Shown one piece after another: positions 17,132-26,831 of a stretch of 64,000 nucleotides of DNA. The stretch is taken from NCBI GenBank assembly GCA_016789845.1, contig JAEUQA010000051.1, forward strand, positions 41,632 to 105,631, written 5' to 3'. A model generated the notes under the pieces. That model was not told where the DNA came from and did no database searches. It saw only the letters and a program-made list of their open reading frames with translations. Source of the stretch: Chromatiales bacterium (lineage in GTDB: Bacteria > Pseudomonadota > Gammaproteobacteria > Steroidobacterales > GCA-2729495). Numbering within the stretch: position 1 is the first letter of the stretch; each line of letters starts with the position of its first letter. The translations under genes and the position numbers were made by a program.

Positions 17132-17730
17132 GGTTGTTCGTGAAGATCTGCGGGCTCTCGACCCCGCGCGCCGTGGCCGCCGCGGTCGAGGCCGGCGCGG
17201 ACGCGGTTGGCTTCGTGTTTGCGGAATCGCCGCGGCGGGTCACGCCGAAGCGGGCCCGGCAGCTGTGCGAAGCGCTGTCCCCCGTCGTGATCCGCGTGGC
17301 CGTCATGCGCCACCCCGCGGCGGCGGAGTGGCAGGCGGTGGCCGACGGGTTCGAGCCGGACTGGCTGCAGACGGACGCCGGGGATTTCGCCGGGCTCGAC
17401 GTGGCGGAGCGTTTCGGCCGCCTGCCCGTCTACCGGGACGCGCAGCCGCTGGCCCCGGCCACCGACGAGCCGGTGCTGTTCGAGGCCGCGGTGAGCGGCC
17501 AGGGCGCGCGCGCCGACTGGCAGCGCGCGGCGGAACTCGCGCGGGCGCACAAGCTCGTGCTGGCCGGCGGCCTGACGCCCGATAACGTGGGCGAGGCGAT
17601 CGCCACGGTGCGGCCGTGGGGCGTGGACGTGAGCAGTGGCGTGGAATCGAAGCGCGGCGTGAAGGATGTCGGCCGCATCGCCGCCTTTCTCCAGGCGGTG
17701 CGGGAAGCGGAGCAGGCACATGCAGGCTGA
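17128..17730 (+). CDS. trpF: Phosphoribosylanthranilate isomerase, 200 aa
   Basis: Amadori rearrangement enzyme, a small TIM barrel. The catalytic Cys lies in VKICGLS near the N-terminus and the catalytic Asp in WGVDVSSGVE; LAGGLTPDNV is the phosphate-binding loop. The GTG at 17128 overlaps the trpC stop as GTGA. A second GTG lies four codons later, so the exact start is uncertain by a few residues. Confidence 0.94.
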   Translation: MRLFVKICGLSTPRAVAAAVEAGADAVGFVFAESPRRVTPKRARQLCEALSPVVIRVAVMRHPAAAEWQAVADGFEPDWLQTDAGDFAGLDVAERFGRLPVYRDAQPLAPATDEPVLFEAAVSGQGARADWQRAAELARAHKLVLAGGLTPDNVGEAIATVRPWGVDVSSGVESKRGVKDVGRIAAFLQAVREAEQAHAG

Positions 17731-18988
17731 ACTGATCGCCCCGGCGGAGCGCGCCGGTCTCCTGAAGCGCCTCGTGGCGGGGGAACTGCCCGACGCCCGC
17801 GGCCGCTTCGGGCCCTTCGGCGGGCGCTACGCGCCGGAAACGCTCATCCCCGCGCTGGAGCGCCTCGAGGCCGGCCTGCGCCGTTTCCTCGGCGATCCGG
17901 ATTTCCAGGCCGAACTGGGCCGTGAGCTGCGGGAGTGGGTGGGCCGGCCGACCGCGCTCAGCCACGCGCCAACGCTTAGCCGCCGCTGGGGTGCGAACGT
18001 TTATCTCAAGCGCGAGGACCTGGCCCACACGGGCGCGCACAAGATCAACAACGCGCTCGGCCAGGCTTTGCTGGCGAAGCGCCTCGGCGCGCAGCGCGTC
18101 ATCGCGGAGACGGGCGCCGGCCAGCATGGCGTGGCCACGGCCGCCGCCTGCGCGCGGGTTGGCATCCCCTGCATCGTCTACATGGGTGCCGTGGACGTGC
18201 AGCGCCAGGCGCCCAACGTGGAGCGCATGGTGCAGCTCGGCGCCGAGGTGGTGCCCGTGAAGGGCGGCGACCGGACGCTGCGCGCCGCCATCGACGAGGC
18301 CTTCCGCGACTGGGTCTCCGACCCCAATGGCAGCTACTACCTGCTGGGCTCCGCCGTGGGCCCGCATCCCTATCCGCTCCTCGTGCGGGAGCTGCAGTCC
18401 GTGATCGGCCGGGAGGCCCGCGCCCAGTTCATCGAGCGGACCGGCGGCCTGCCGGATGCCGTCTTCGCCTGCGTGGGCGGCGGCTCCAACGCCATCGGGC
18501 TCTTCCACCCTCTGGTGGGCGATGCCTCGATTGAACTCATCGGCGTGGAGGCGGGCGGGCGCAGCGCGAAGCTGGGTGACAACGCGGCGACCCTCGCCAC
18601 CGGCCGGCCCGGCGTCCTCCACGGCACCTACTCCATGCTGCTGCAGGACGAGGAAGGCCAGGTGCAGGAGACCCACTCCATTTCCGCCGGCCTCGACTAT
18701 CCCGGCGTCGGTCCCGAGCACGCGCTGCTCCGGGCGATCGGCCGGGTGACCTACGTAAGCGCCACCGACGACGAGGCGCTGGACGCGCTCCGGGAGTGCT
18801 GTTCGTCCGAAGGCATCCTGCCCGCCATCGAGTCGTCCCACGCCTTCGCGGGCGCGCGGCAGTGGGCGGTGAGGAATCCCGGCAAGACAATCCTCATCGG
18901 CCTCTCGGGCCGGGGCGACAAGGACATGCCGACCCTGTCGCAGGTGTTCGGCGGTGCGAGGAAGATCCTCGCGGAGGCCGGCCAGTGA
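17720..18988 (+). CDS. trpB: Tryptophan synthase beta subunit, 422 aa
   Basis: PLP enzyme that condenses indole with serine. The PLP lysine lies in REDLAHTGAHKINNALGQ, the phosphate-binding loop is GGGSNAIG, and the cofactor-contact glutamate is in the GVEAGG segment. The N-terminal DARGRFGPFGGRYAPET is the usual TrpB1 start region, preceded by about 25 extra residues. The ATG at 17720 overlaps the end of trpF by 11 bases. An earlier in-frame start inside trpF is unlikely. Confidence 0.96.
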   Translation: MQAELIAPAERAGLLKRLVAGELPDARGRFGPFGGRYAPETLIPALERLEAGLRRFLGDPDFQAELGRELREWVGRPTALSHAPTLSRRWGANVYLKREDLAHTGAHKINNALGQALLAKRLGAQRVIAETGAGQHGVATAAACARVGIPCIVYMGAVDVQRQAPNVERMVQLGAEVVPVKGGDRTLRAAIDEAFRDWVSDPNGSYYLLGSAVGPHPYPLLVRELQSVIGREARAQFIERTGGLPDAVFACVGGGSNAIGLFHPLVGDASIELIGVEAGGRSAKLGDNAATLATGRPGVLHGTYSMLLQDEEGQVQETHSISAGLDYPGVGPEHALLRAIGRVTYVSATDDEALDALRECCSSEGILPAIESSHAFAGARQWAVRNPGKTILIGLSGRGDKDMPTLSQVFGGARKILAEAGQ

Positions 18989-19788
18989 GCCCGGCGAAGC
19001 CCAGGATGAATCAGCTGCAGCCCCACGAGCGCATCACCGCCGCGATCCGCGCCACCACCTCCGCCGGCCGCACGGCGCTGGTGCCTTACATCACCGCCGG
19101 CTATCCGCAGAAGGACCAGTTCATCGCCACGCTGAAGGCGATTGCGGGAGAGGCCGACGTGGTGGAGGTCGGCGTGCCCTTCAGCGATCCCATGGCCGAC
19201 GGGGTCACCATCCAGCGCGCCAGCCATGCGGCGATCGCCTCGGGCGTGAGCCTGCGCTGGATCCTGAAGGAGCTCACGGCCGCAGCGCCCTTCGACGCGC
19301 CCATCGTGCTGATGAGTTACCTGAACCCGCTGCTGAACCTGGGCTACGAGCAGCTGGCCGCCGCCTGCGTGCCTGCCGGCGTGTGCGGCTTCATCGTGCC
19401 GGACCTGCCCCTGGAGGAAAGTGCCGATTTCGTGGCGGCCCTCGACGCCCGGGGCCTCGCGCTCATCCAGCTGGTCACACCCGCCACGCCGCCGGAGCGC
19501 CTGAAGACGCTGTGCACCGCCAGCCGCGGCTTCGTCTACGCTGTGACGGTGGCCGGCATCACCGGCGGCGCGAAGGAGCTGCCACCGGAAGTGCCCGCCT
19601 ACCTGGAGCGCGTCCGCGCCCTGACGAAGCTGCCTGTGTGCGCCGGCTTCGGCGTGCGTCGCGCGGAGCAGGTGCGGAACCTGGCGCCCCACACGGACGG
19701 CGTCATCGTGGGCTCGGCCCTGGTCGAGCACCTGGAAGCCGGCAAGGACCCCGTCGAATTCCTCAGGGAATTACGCGCGGCCCCGTAG
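18985..19788 (+). CDS. trpA: Tryptophan synthase alpha subunit, 267 aa
   Basis: Cleaves indole-3-glycerol phosphate and passes indole to TrpB. Catalytic Glu and Asp lie in VEVGVPFSDPMADG; the phosphate loop is GFGVRRAEQV and GSALVEHL. Start is taken as the GTG at 18985, which overlaps the trpB stop as GTGA; an ATG seven codons later is the alternative. The stop codon TAG (19786-19788) is part of a REP element (cGTAGGAG), so the operon ends exactly in a repeat. No separate terminator is visible. Confidence 0.95.
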   Translation: MSPAKPRMNQLQPHERITAAIRATTSAGRTALVPYITAGYPQKDQFIATLKAIAGEADVVEVGVPFSDPMADGVTIQRASHAAIASGVSLRWILKELTAAAPFDAPIVLMSYLNPLLNLGYEQLAAACVPAGVCGFIVPDLPLEESADFVAALDARGLALIQLVTPATPPERLKTLCTASRGFVYAVTVAGITGGAKELPPEVPAYLERVRALTKLPVCAGFGVRRAEQVRNLAPHTDGVIVGSALVEHLEAGKDPVEFLRELRAAP

Positions 19789-20443
19789 GAGCGCCTTCAG
19801 GCGCGACCAGCGCCCGCCACACCACTGCCAGCCACAACGCCCACACCAGCACTGTGAAGAGATATATCGGGATGTAGGCCACGGCCATCAGCAGCCCCGC
19901 GGCCCCCGACAGGAAGCCGAACAGCACGAACGACCGGGGCAGCGTGCCGGTCTTCCACCCCAGCCAGGACAGCTGCACGGCGAACCACCCGAGGCCGATC
20001 TGGGCGAGGCCGTTCACCCAGATGCGCACCACGGTGGCGGTCATGTAGGCCGATTCCTGCAGGTCGGGATTGGCATCGCTCAGCAGGAACAGCGTCTGCC
20101 GGCCGATGACGTGGGAGATGCCCGTCAGCAGGAAGCCCGTCGCGGCGAGCATGGCGGCGGCGAGGGCGACCTGCGCCGCGGCGGGCCGCTGGTCACGGTA
20201 GCGGGCGTGTACGCCCAGCCCGAGGATCACCATGGCGAAGCCCGTGGCCACGTGGCCGAGGCCGGACAGCAGCCAGGGCACGGCCCGGCTGGCGTTCATC
20301 AGCTTCCCGAGGTCCGCGTAGTCGGCGTAGGAGCCGAAGCCGAGATAGCGCGGCTCGATGAAGGCGCCATTGAGGTTATGCATCGCGAACGCGGTGAAGA
20401 TCACGAGGGCGGCGTAGCCGGCACTGCGGGTGAGGGCTTGCAT
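19763..20443 (-). CDS. Predicted membrane protein of unknown function, 226 aa
   Basis: I do not recognise the family. Seven or so hydrophobic segments run through the protein, with an early HNLNGAFIEPRYLGFGSYADY stretch that may be periplasmic. The C-terminus (APEGAPTGPRVIP) is encoded by the REP element at the end of trpA, and the gene overlaps trpA by 26 bases in the opposite direction. It faces away from dps, with which it shares a 186-base promoter region. Confidence 0.72.
   Translation of the reverse strand: MQALTRSAGYAALVIFTAFAMHNLNGAFIEPRYLGFGSYADYADLGKLMNASRAVPWLLSGLGHVATGFAMVILGLGVHARYRDQRPAAAQVALAAAMLAATGFLLTGISHVIGRQTLFLLSDANPDLQESAYMTATVVRIWVNGLAQIGLGWFAVQLSWLGWKTGTLPRSFVLFGFLSGAAGLLMAVAYIPIYLFTVLVWALWLAVVWRALVAPEGAPTGPRVIP
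19785..19808 (+). repeat. REP element at the trpA stop codon
   Basis: 24-base REP copy GTAGGAGCGCCTTCAGGCGC plus GACC. It contains the TAG stop of trpA and codes for the tail of the convergent membrane protein. It could act as the 3' boundary of the trp transcript. Confidence 0.85.
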
Positions 20444-20629
20444 GGGGCACCTTCCAGGCGGTAAGACTACGCGTCATGCTCCCGCCAGTCAGCCGCTATG
20501 CCACCTGGCCGCCTGATCGGTTTTCCCGAAGATTGAGCCCGGTATATTTAATTGGCCGGGCCCGCCCGACGGGAGCGATGCTAGAGCTCGTGCCGTAAGC
20601 TTGAAATCCTGGCGACGGAGAGACCGACA

Positions 20630-21124
20630 ATGAAATCCGGCAAGAACAAGGCCCCGTCCATCGACATCGGCATCAGTGCCCGTGACCGCGAGAAGATCGC
20701 GAAGGGGTTGTCCGCCCTGCTGGCCGACAGCTACACGCTGTACCTGATGACCCACAACTTCCACTGGAACGTCACCGGGCCGGACTTCAACAGCCTGCAC
20801 CTGATGTTCATGGGCCAGTACACCGAGCAGTGGACGGCGCTGGACCTGATCGCCGAGCGCATCCGCGCGCTCGGGCACCCGGCGCCGGGTACCTACCGGG
20901 AGTTCGTCAAGCTGGCGTCGATCAAGGAGGTCGAGGGCGTGCCGAAGGCCACCGACATGGTTCGCCACCTGGTAGCCGCCCAGGAAGCCACGGCGCGCAC
21001 GGCGCGGGAACTCTTCCCCCTCGTGAGTGCCGCCAATGACCAGCCCACTGCCGATTTGCTCACCCAGCGCCTGGAAGTGCACGAGAAGACGGCCTGGATG
21101 CTCCGCAGCCTGCTTGAGAGGTGA
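20630..21124 (+). CDS. dps: Dps/ferritin-like DNA-protection protein, 164 aa
   Basis: Forms a dodecameric cage that oxidises and stores iron and can coat DNA under stress. The inter-subunit ferroxidase residues are visible: His in [14 protein letters not shown], then Asp and Glu in the [20 protein letters not shown] helix. The lysine-rich N-terminus (KSGKNKAP) fits DNA binding. Start ATG at 20630 follows GGAGAG. The upstream region has a TATATT hexamer at 20543-20548 but no clear -35, so an activator such as OxyR is possible. Confidence 0.92.
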   Translation: MKSGKNKAPSIDIGISARDREKIAKGLSALLADSYTLYLMTHNFHWNVTGPDFNSLHLMFMGQYTEQWTALDLIAERIRALGHPAPGTYREFVKLASIKEVEGVPKATDMVRHLVAAQEATARTARELFPLVSAANDQPTADLLTQRLEVHEKTAWMLRSLLER

Positions 21125-21128
21125 AACC

Positions 21129-21473
21129 ATGAAGATCTCCGCACTTGCCGCGGCCCTGGCGGCATCCCTCGCCCTGGCCGGGTGCACCCAGGAGCAGCAG
21201 AACAAGTTCGGCCGTGGCGTCCAGAACTGGACCGGCACAGACGGGGTGCTGGACGTCTACACGGGCGAGAAGCTGGCCATGCGCTTCATCCAGATTGACA
21301 AGATGAGCACCGGCATCGGCACCTCGGATGACGAGCCCCGGTCGTTCCGCTATGGCTATGGCGTGGTGGACGAGAACTTCAACTGGCTGAAGGACCCGGG
21401 CGAGAAGAAGGTGTACTTCGAGGTCAGCGACTACTCGACCAGCTACGTCTTCTACGAGAACTACAAGGACTGA
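21129..21473 (+). CDS. Small predicted lipoprotein, 114 aa
   Basis: A signal peptide ends in the lipobox LALAGC with Cys19, so the mature protein should be lipid-anchored. The rest is polar with many aromatic and acidic residues (SDYSTSYVFYENYKD at the end). I recognise no family. The start ATG is five bases after the dps stop, so the two genes are probably one transcript. Its stop codon abuts the stop of the convergent MFS gene. Confidence 0.82.
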   Translation: MKISALAAALAASLALAGCTQEQQNKFGRGVQNWTGTDGVLDVYTGEKLAMRFIQIDKMSTGIGTSDDEPRSFRYGYGVVDENFNWLKDPGEKKVYFEVSDYSTSYVFYENYKD

Positions 21474-22805
21474 CTAGCCGGACGCCGGGGCTGGCGCCAG
21501 CTGGAACTCCCGGGCCATGGGTGGCCCGGGCGCGTAGATCCGCACGAGCACCGCGGCCGCCAGCACCGCCAGGTTCATCACGCCCAGCAGCATGAAGGGC
21601 GCCCTGGGGTCGATGCTGTCGAAGATCGTCCCGCCGATGCCGCTCGTGATCAGGATGCCGAGCGCGCCTGCCACGCTGAAGGCACCGATGACCGAGCCGC
21701 GCTGCGCCGCCGGCGCCTCCTTGCCGATCAGGGTGGTGGAGCCCAGGAACGCGCTGATCTGGCCGATCCCGAGGAGCAGGAAGAACGGGATGTTCGCCTT
21801 GTCCAGGGGGTCCTCGACGAAGATCAGCAAGAGGTAGCCCACGGCCGCCAGGCCCATGCAGACCGCAAGCCCGGTCATGCGGTGGAAGCGGTCCAGCAGG
21901 AACACCGCGACGATCGCCCACATCAGGGCCGCCGACTGGGCAATGACGAAGGGCAGCCGGCCGGCCTCGATGGCCGCCGCCGGCTCCATGCCGGCATTCA
22001 CCGCCGCCACCTTGCCCCAGAGCACGAGGAAGGTGCCGACCACCACCAGGTCGCCCCGCGCCACGAACGCCGACGCGTAAGCCACGGCAATCCGGGGATT
22101 CTTCCGCGCCAGGTCGAAGCCCGAGCGGAACAGCTCCCGGACCGGCGGCCGGTCTTCCTTTGCGACGGGTGTTCCCTTGCGCAGGCCCGCGGCCACGACC
22201 AGCGCCGACAGCAGGCAGAGGCCCGCCACGATCCAGAGCGTGAACTGCCCGGCCTGGAACTGGTTGTAGCCCATCTCGGCGAAGACCTGGGGCAGGCGGG
22301 CCAGGAAGATGGCGCCGGTCACGACGCCCAGCCCGTTCAGGATGCCGGTCATGGCGGTCAGCTTGCCCCGGTCGCCGGGCACGGCGTAGTCACCCAGCAG
22401 CGTCGCGATCATGCCGGTGACGCCGCCCAGGCCCACCGAGTAGATCACCCGGATCAGGGCCAGCTCGGTTTCCGAGCCCGCGTAGGGGAACAGGGCGTAG
22501 GCGGCCGCCAGGCAGATGAAGCCGAAGGCATACACGGCGCGCCGGCCGATCCGGTCGGAGAGGACGCCCAGGGGCGTGAAGACGACGAGCAGGACGATCT
22601 CGGTGTAGACGTTCAGCCGGCCGACCACCGCCCCCTGCTCGGTGATGGGGATGCCGAGGGCCGTGCTGAGCACGTAGGGGGTGGCGAACGCGTCGAAGGT
22701 CGCGAGGCCGATGGTGACGTAAGCGGCGTAGAGGAGGATCCAGACGTGGCGGGAGGCTACCCCGGGTTCCAGGCCGATGAGACCGAAGCGCTGGCCTGAA
22801 TGCAC
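21474..22805 (-). CDS. Major facilitator superfamily transporter, 443 aa
   Basis: Twelve predicted membrane helices. The loop 2-3 signature of the superfamily is GVLSDRIGRR. A long central loop (KGTPVAKEDRPPVRELFRSG) separates the two six-helix halves. Substrate is not evident. The start is a GTG at 22805 with AAGGAAAG upstream. A palindrome (22822-22835) lies in the 32-base gap behind ubiB, so the transporter may be controlled separately by a repressor. Confidence 0.88.
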   Translation of the reverse strand: MHSGQRFGLIGLEPGVASRHVWILLYAAYVTIGLATFDAFATPYVLSTALGIPITEQGAVVGRLNVYTEIVLLVVFTPLGVLSDRIGRRAVYAFGFICLAAAYALFPYAGSETELALIRVIYSVGLGGVTGMIATLLGDYAVPGDRGKLTAMTGILNGLGVVTGAIFLARLPQVFAEMGYNQFQAGQFTLWIVAGLCLLSALVVAAGLRKGTPVAKEDRPPVRELFRSGFDLARKNPRIAVAYASAFVARGDLVVVGTFLVLWGKVAAVNAGMEPAAAIEAGRLPFVIAQSAALMWAIVAVFLLDRFHRMTGLAVCMGLAAVGYLLLIFVEDPLDKANIPFFLLLGIGQISAFLGSTTLIGKEAPAAQRGSVIGAFSVAGALGILITSGIGGTIFDSIDPRAPFMLLGVMNLAVLAAAVLVRIYAPGPPMAREFQLAPAPASG

Positions 22806-22818
22806 GTGCTTTCCTTTC

Positions 22819-22840
22819 TACACTGTATAGACAGTATCTA
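22819..22840 (-). promoter_or_regulatory. Candidate operator upstream of the MFS gene
   Basis: ACTGT-ATAG-ACAGT (22822-22835) is an inverted repeat, with outer bases also partly symmetrical. It sits between the ubiB stop and the ribosome site of the MFS gene. Short spaced dyads like this are typical TetR- or MarR-type operators; no such regulator gene is nearby. Confidence 0.4.
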
Positions 22841-24499
22841 CATCTTGGGCCTTCCCCACCAAAGGGTTAGAGCACCCGATGCGCCCAGTAGCCAGCCCAC
22901 CCACCCGGGCGGGGTATCCAGTCCCAGCCAGACCGCCGCGGCGATGACCAGGGCGCCTCCGGCCGTCGCCCCGTAGCTCCTGACGCCAGGCGCGAACTGG
23001 CCGGGCGTCTCGCCCGGGTCGCCCGCGACCCCCCTGCCGGTAGCGCCGGCCCGCATCGTCGGCGGGCCTTCCAGGGCGTCGTCCACCAGCTTCCTGGCCA
23101 CCAGCGGCAGCTTCTCCAGCGCGTACCGCAGGTCCGGCCACTCCCGCCGCAGGCGCCGGAGCGTGGCCCGGGGCCCGGTCTGCTCGATCATCCAGGCCTT
23201 GAGGACCGGCTTGCCGGTCTGCCAGATGTCCAGGTCCGGGTAGAGCACCCGGCCCAGGCCTTCGATCTGCACCAGGGTCTTCTGCAGCAGGATCAGCTGG
23301 GGCTGCACTTCCATGTCGAAGCGCCGGGCCACCGAGATCAGCTGCAGCAAAACCTGGCCGAACGAAATCTCTTTGAGCGGCTTGCTGAAGATAGGTTCGC
23401 AGACGGTGCGTACGGCGGATTCAAGTTCGTCCACCCGCGTGCCGGCCGGGACCCAGCCCGAGTCCACGTGCAGCTTGGCGACCCGGTAGTAGTCCCGGTC
23501 GAAGAAGGCGAGGAAGTTTTCCGCCAGGTAGCGGCTGTCCCGCTCCTCGAGGGAGCCCACGATGCCGAAGTCCACGGCGCAGTAGCGGGGGTTATCCGGC
23601 GTGCTGGCGTCCACGAAGATGTTGCCGGGATGCATGTCCGCGTGGAAGAAATTGTCCCGGAAGACCTGGGTGAAGAAGATCTCCACGCCGTTCGCCGCCA
23701 GCTTCGGGATGTTCACGTTCGCGGCGTTGAGGGCGGCCAGGTCGTCGATGGGGATGCCGCGGATCCGCTCCATCACCATCACGCTCTCGCGGCAGTAATC
23801 GAAGTACACCTTCGGCACGTAGATCAGCGGCGAGCCCCGCCAGTTGCGGCGGAGCTGGGTCGCGTTGGCCGCTTCCCGCAGCAGGTCGAGTTCGTTCAGG
23901 ATCGTCTTCTCGTACTCGCGGACGACCTCCACCGGCCGCAGCCGGCGCGCATCGGGCCACCAGCGCCAGGCCAGCCGCGCGACGGTATACATGACTTCCA
24001 GGTCCTGCTGGATCAGCTGGCGGACCCGGGGCCTCAGCACCTTCACCACCACGTCCTCGCCGGAGTGCAGGCGGGCGGCGTGCACCTGGGCGATGGACGC
24101 GGCCGCGAGCGCCTCCTTGTCGAAGCTCGCGAATACCGTTTCGGCGGGCGAGCCGAAGCCGCGCTCCACCTCCGCCAGGGCCTGCTCGGCGGGGAAGGGC
24201 GGCACCTCGTCCTGCAGTTTCGCCAGCTCCTGGCCGATGTCCGGCGCCAGCAGGTCCTGCCGCGTGGACAGGGACTGGCCGAACTTCACGAAGATCGGGC
24301 CCAGGTCCTCCAGCGCCTGGCGGATCCGGACGCCCCGGGGCGCGGCGAAACGGCGCGGGCCCCAGGTGGCGGGATTCAGGTGGAACAGCAGCCGCGCGGG
24401 CCCGAGGACCCCGGACTCGGCGAGCAGCTCGTCGATGCCGTGCCGGACCAGGACTCGCTGGATCGCAACCAGGCGGACGAGGAGCTGCACGCGGTTCAT
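22838..24499 (-). CDS. ubiB: ABC1/UbiB-family atypical kinase for ubiquinone synthesis, 553 aa
   Basis: Membrane-associated ATPase/kinase-like protein required for ubiquinone assembly. Family motifs are present: the KxGQ-type FVKFGQSLSTRQDLL, the alanine-rich loop AAASIAQVHAARL in place of a P-loop, the DMHPGNIF catalytic loop and AVDFGIVGSL. Two C-terminal membrane helices finish the protein, as in UbiB. Length matches E. coli UbiB. It is the last gene of ubiE-ubiJ-ubiB. The start ATG at 24499 lies just after a 53-base palindromic repeat that separates it from ubiJ. Confidence 0.94.
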   Translation of the reverse strand: MNRVQLLVRLVAIQRVLVRHGIDELLAESGVLGPARLLFHLNPATWGPRRFAAPRGVRIRQALEDLGPIFVKFGQSLSTRQDLLAPDIGQELAKLQDEVPPFPAEQALAEVERGFGSPAETVFASFDKEALAAASIAQVHAARLHSGEDVVVKVLRPRVRQLIQQDLEVMYTVARLAWRWWPDARRLRPVEVVREYEKTILNELDLLREAANATQLRRNWRGSPLIYVPKVYFDYCRESVMVMERIRGIPIDDLAALNAANVNIPKLAANGVEIFFTQVFRDNFFHADMHPGNIFVDASTPDNPRYCAVDFGIVGSLEERDSRYLAENFLAFFDRDYYRVAKLHVDSGWVPAGTRVDELESAVRTVCEPIFSKPLKEISFGQVLLQLISVARRFDMEVQPQLILLQKTLVQIEGLGRVLYPDLDIWQTGKPVLKAWMIEQTGPRATLRRLRREWPDLRYALEKLPLVARKLVDDALEGPPTMRAGATGRGVAGDPGETPGQFAPGVRSYGATAGGALVIAAAVWLGLDTPPGWVGWLLGASGALTLWWGRPKM

Positions 24500-24503
24500 G
24501 GGG

Positions 24504-24556
24504 AAATGGGGACATGCCTGATTTTGGCGTCGCCAAAATCAGGCATGTCCCCATTT
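24504..24556. repeat. 53-base perfect palindrome (second repeat family)
   Basis: Arms of 26 bases (24504-24529 and 24531-24556) are perfectly complementary with a one-base loop. The core contains GGGGACATGCCTGATTTTGG. The ubiJ stop codon lies inside it, and the last residues of UbiJ (KWGHA) come from it. A related palindrome is at 40792-40878. Confidence 0.85.
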
Positions 24557-25186
24557 TCCTTTCAGGCGTGCGAGCCGCGCCTCGGCCCGCTCCACGTCGT
24601 TGGCCACCCGGTCCACGTCCCGGTAGAACTCGTCCACCTCCACGCGGGTGGGCAGGGTGCGCCGTTCCTCGGTGAGGTACTCGCCGACGCTGCGGGACAG
24701 GGATTCGGCGGCGCGCAGGCCCCAGTCGGCGAAGCCCCGGGCCAGGTTACCGACCTGGTGGGCGACGGGATCGCCCACCAGCTTCGAGAGCTCTTCCTCC
24801 AGGTCCGGGCGCGCCATGTGCAGCAGGTCCCGGAACTGGTTGGCGATGTCGGTATCGCCGGTGATGCGCACCTCGCCTTCGCGGATCAGGGCCTGGGGAT
24901 CGCCGCCTAGCAGGCGGATCATCGCGAGCGGCGGGCCGGCCAGCGTGGCCGCCGCGGCCCCGTCGCCCGGCGCGGTGACGCGCACCTGTCCGTCCCGGGC
25001 CGAGAGCCTCAGGGCCAGGGGCGTACCGTCGAGCCGCACGTCCAGCGACCGGGCCTCCAGCGCGACCGCCATGGCCCGGGCCGTGGAGGAGAGGCCGACG
25101 CCCCTGTTGATCAGCAGTTCGACGGGCCGGAATGCCACGGAGGAGAAGGGCAGATCCACGGTGATTTCAGTACCGGAAGCCGACAT
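24539..25186 (-). CDS. ubiJ: Ubiquinone biosynthesis accessory factor UbiJ (SCP2 domain), 215 aa
   Basis: Lipid-binding scaffold protein of the aerobic Ubi metabolon. An N-terminal SCP2-like domain (about residues 15-110) is followed by a helical C-terminal region with a heptad-like stretch ([20 protein letters not shown]). Position between ubiE and ubiB identifies it. Its start overlaps the end of ubiE by 20 bases, indicating coupling. The C-terminal residues WGHA are contributed by the palindromic repeat. Confidence 0.92.
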   Translation of the reverse strand: MSASGTEITVDLPFSSVAFRPVELLINRGVGLSSTARAMAVALEARSLDVRLDGTPLALRLSARDGQVRVTAPGDGAAAATLAGPPLAMIRLLGGDPQALIREGEVRITGDTDIANQFRDLLHMARPDLEEELSKLVGDPVAHQVGNLARGFADWGLRAAESLSRSVGEYLTEERRTLPTRVEVDEFYRDVDRVANDVERAEARLARLKGKWGHA

Positions 25187-25907
25187 GCAGCGCCACGATG
25201 CCGCCGCTCAGGTTGTGGTACCGCACGTCCTCGAGGCCGGCACCTTCCATGAGGCCGCGCAGCGTGTCCTGGTCCGGGTGCATGCGGATGGACTCGGCCA
25301 GGTAGCGATAGCTGGCCGCGTCGTGGGCCACGACCTCGCCGAGCCAGGGGAGGATGCGGAATGAATAAAGGTCGTAGAACGGCTCGATCAGCTTCACCGC
25401 CGGCTTCGAGAACTCGAGCACCAGCAGGCGGCCGCCGGGCTTCAGCACCCGGGCCATCTCCCGGAGCGCTGCCGGCTTGTCGGTGACGTTGCGCAGCCCG
25501 AAACCGATGGTCACGCAGTGGAAGCTTGAGTTGGCGAAGGGCAGGTGTTCCGCGTTCGCCTGCAGCGTGCGCACGTTGGCAAACAGGCCCGCATCCACGA
25601 GGCGGCGGCGGCCGATGTCCAGCATCTCCCGGTTGACGTCGGTGTGGCACACGAGCCCGGCGGCGCCCACCTGGCGCGCCATGCCGGCCGACAGGTCGCC
25701 GGTGCCGCCGGCCACGTCCAGGGCCAGGTCGCCCGGCCGGAGCGCCGTCCGGCCCAGGGCAAAGCGCTTCCACAGCCGGTGTAGCCCGCCCGACATGAGG
25801 TCGTTCATCAGGTCGTAGTTGGCCGCGACCGAATCGAACACGGCGCGCACCCGTCCCGCTTTTTCGGCGGCGGGCACGGTCTCGAAGCCAAAGTGGGTCT
25901 GTTCCAT
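25167..25907 (-). CDS. ubiE: Ubiquinone/menaquinone C-methyltransferase, 246 aa
   Basis: SAM-dependent methyltransferase acting on 2-methoxy-6-polyprenyl-benzoquinol and demethylmenaquinol. The UbiE signature [18 protein letters not shown] is near the N-terminus, the SAM motif [10 protein letters not shown] follows, and GFGLRNVTD is the third family block. Length is standard. First gene of the ubi cluster here; the 23-base gap to the upstream RNA methyltransferase gene suggests they share a transcript. Confidence 0.96.
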   Translation of the reverse strand: MEQTHFGFETVPAAEKAGRVRAVFDSVAANYDLMNDLMSGGLHRLWKRFALGRTALRPGDLALDVAGGTGDLSAGMARQVGAAGLVCHTDVNREMLDIGRRRLVDAGLFANVRTLQANAEHLPFANSSFHCVTIGFGLRNVTDKPAALREMARVLKPGGRLLVLEFSKPAVKLIEPFYDLYSFRILPWLGEVVAHDAASYRYLAESIRMHPDQDTLRGLMEGAGLEDVRYHNLSGGIVALHVGFRY

Positions 25908-25929
25908 GGTGCGAATGTTCTTCTGCCCG

Positions 25930-26706
25930 TTATCCTAACTGACGCACGCGCTCGAACAGGCAGACCGCCGCGGCGGCCGCGATGTTGAGGGACTCCGTCC
26001 GGCCTGGCATCGGGATCGCGACTACCGTGTCCACCGCATCCAGCACCCCCCGGGACAGTCCCGCGCCCTCGTTGCCGAAGATGAGCCCGATGTGGCCCGT
26101 GAGGTCCGTGGCGAAGACCGACTGGCGGGCGGCCAGGTGGGTGGCTATCAGCCGGCCGGGGAATGCTGCAGCGAATCCAGCCAGGTCCACTCCGGCGAAG
26201 CACTCCAGGTGGAAGTGCGCGCCCATGCCGGCGCGGAGCACCCTGGGTGACCACAGGTCGGCGCACTGGGCCGACAGGTACACCTGGCGGATGCCCGCGG
26301 CGGCCGTGGAGCGCAGGATGGAGCCCAGGTTGCCGGGGTCCTGGACGTCCTCCAGGAGTACGCAGGGTTCCGGATTGGCAGGTGGCGGCCGGCGGTCCGG
26401 AATGGGAATGACGCCGAGAATGCCGGTGGGCGTCTGCACCGGCGCCAGGCGGCGGAACAACGCATCGCTGAGTTCGACGCAGGGCACCAGTGGCAGCATG
26501 GCGAGCAATGCCGCGACTTCCGGGCGGCTCTTGCCGGCGGTGCTGACGAGCAGCTGGCGCGGCGGCCCGATGCGCTGGCGGTAGCTCTCGATGAGGTGCA
26601 GGCCGTCGATCAGGGCCAGGCCGGCCTGGCGCCGGTCCCGGCCCGACTCGGCGAGGGCAAGGTACTCCCGGAAGCGGGGGTTGTCGCTGGACGTAATGAC
26701 GGTCAT
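25930..26706 (-). CDS. TrmH/SpoU-family RNA 2'-O-methyltransferase, 258 aa
   Basis: Predicted to methylate a ribose 2'-OH in rRNA or tRNA. An N-terminal RNA-binding substrate domain precedes the SPOUT knot, whose motifs are [21 protein letters not shown] motif 1 (with the catalytic Arg), [11 protein letters not shown] motif 2 and [11 protein letters not shown] motif 3. The target nucleotide is not evident; TsnR/RlmB-like proteins share this layout. It begins leftward from the same intergenic region as the RND genes. Confidence 0.9.
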   Translation of the reverse strand: MTVITSSDNPRFREYLALAESGRDRRQAGLALIDGLHLIESYRQRIGPPRQLLVSTAGKSRPEVAALLAMLPLVPCVELSDALFRRLAPVQTPTGILGVIPIPDRRPPPANPEPCVLLEDVQDPGNLGSILRSTAAAGIRQVYLSAQCADLWSPRVLRAGMGAHFHLECFAGVDLAGFAAAFPGRLIATHLAARQSVFATDLTGHIGLIFGNEGAGLSRGVLDAVDTVVAIPMPGRTESLNIAAAAAVCLFERVRQLG

Positions 26707-26831
26707 GGAAGGCCGGGAACTGGTTCGCGCGGTCAGGGTGGGGCACTGTACCGCGCCGGGTGGGGCAAGCGACCCACCGGCAATGACGTTGCGTTACAAT
26801 TAATCGCACTTTGTCGATAAGAATGACCTGA

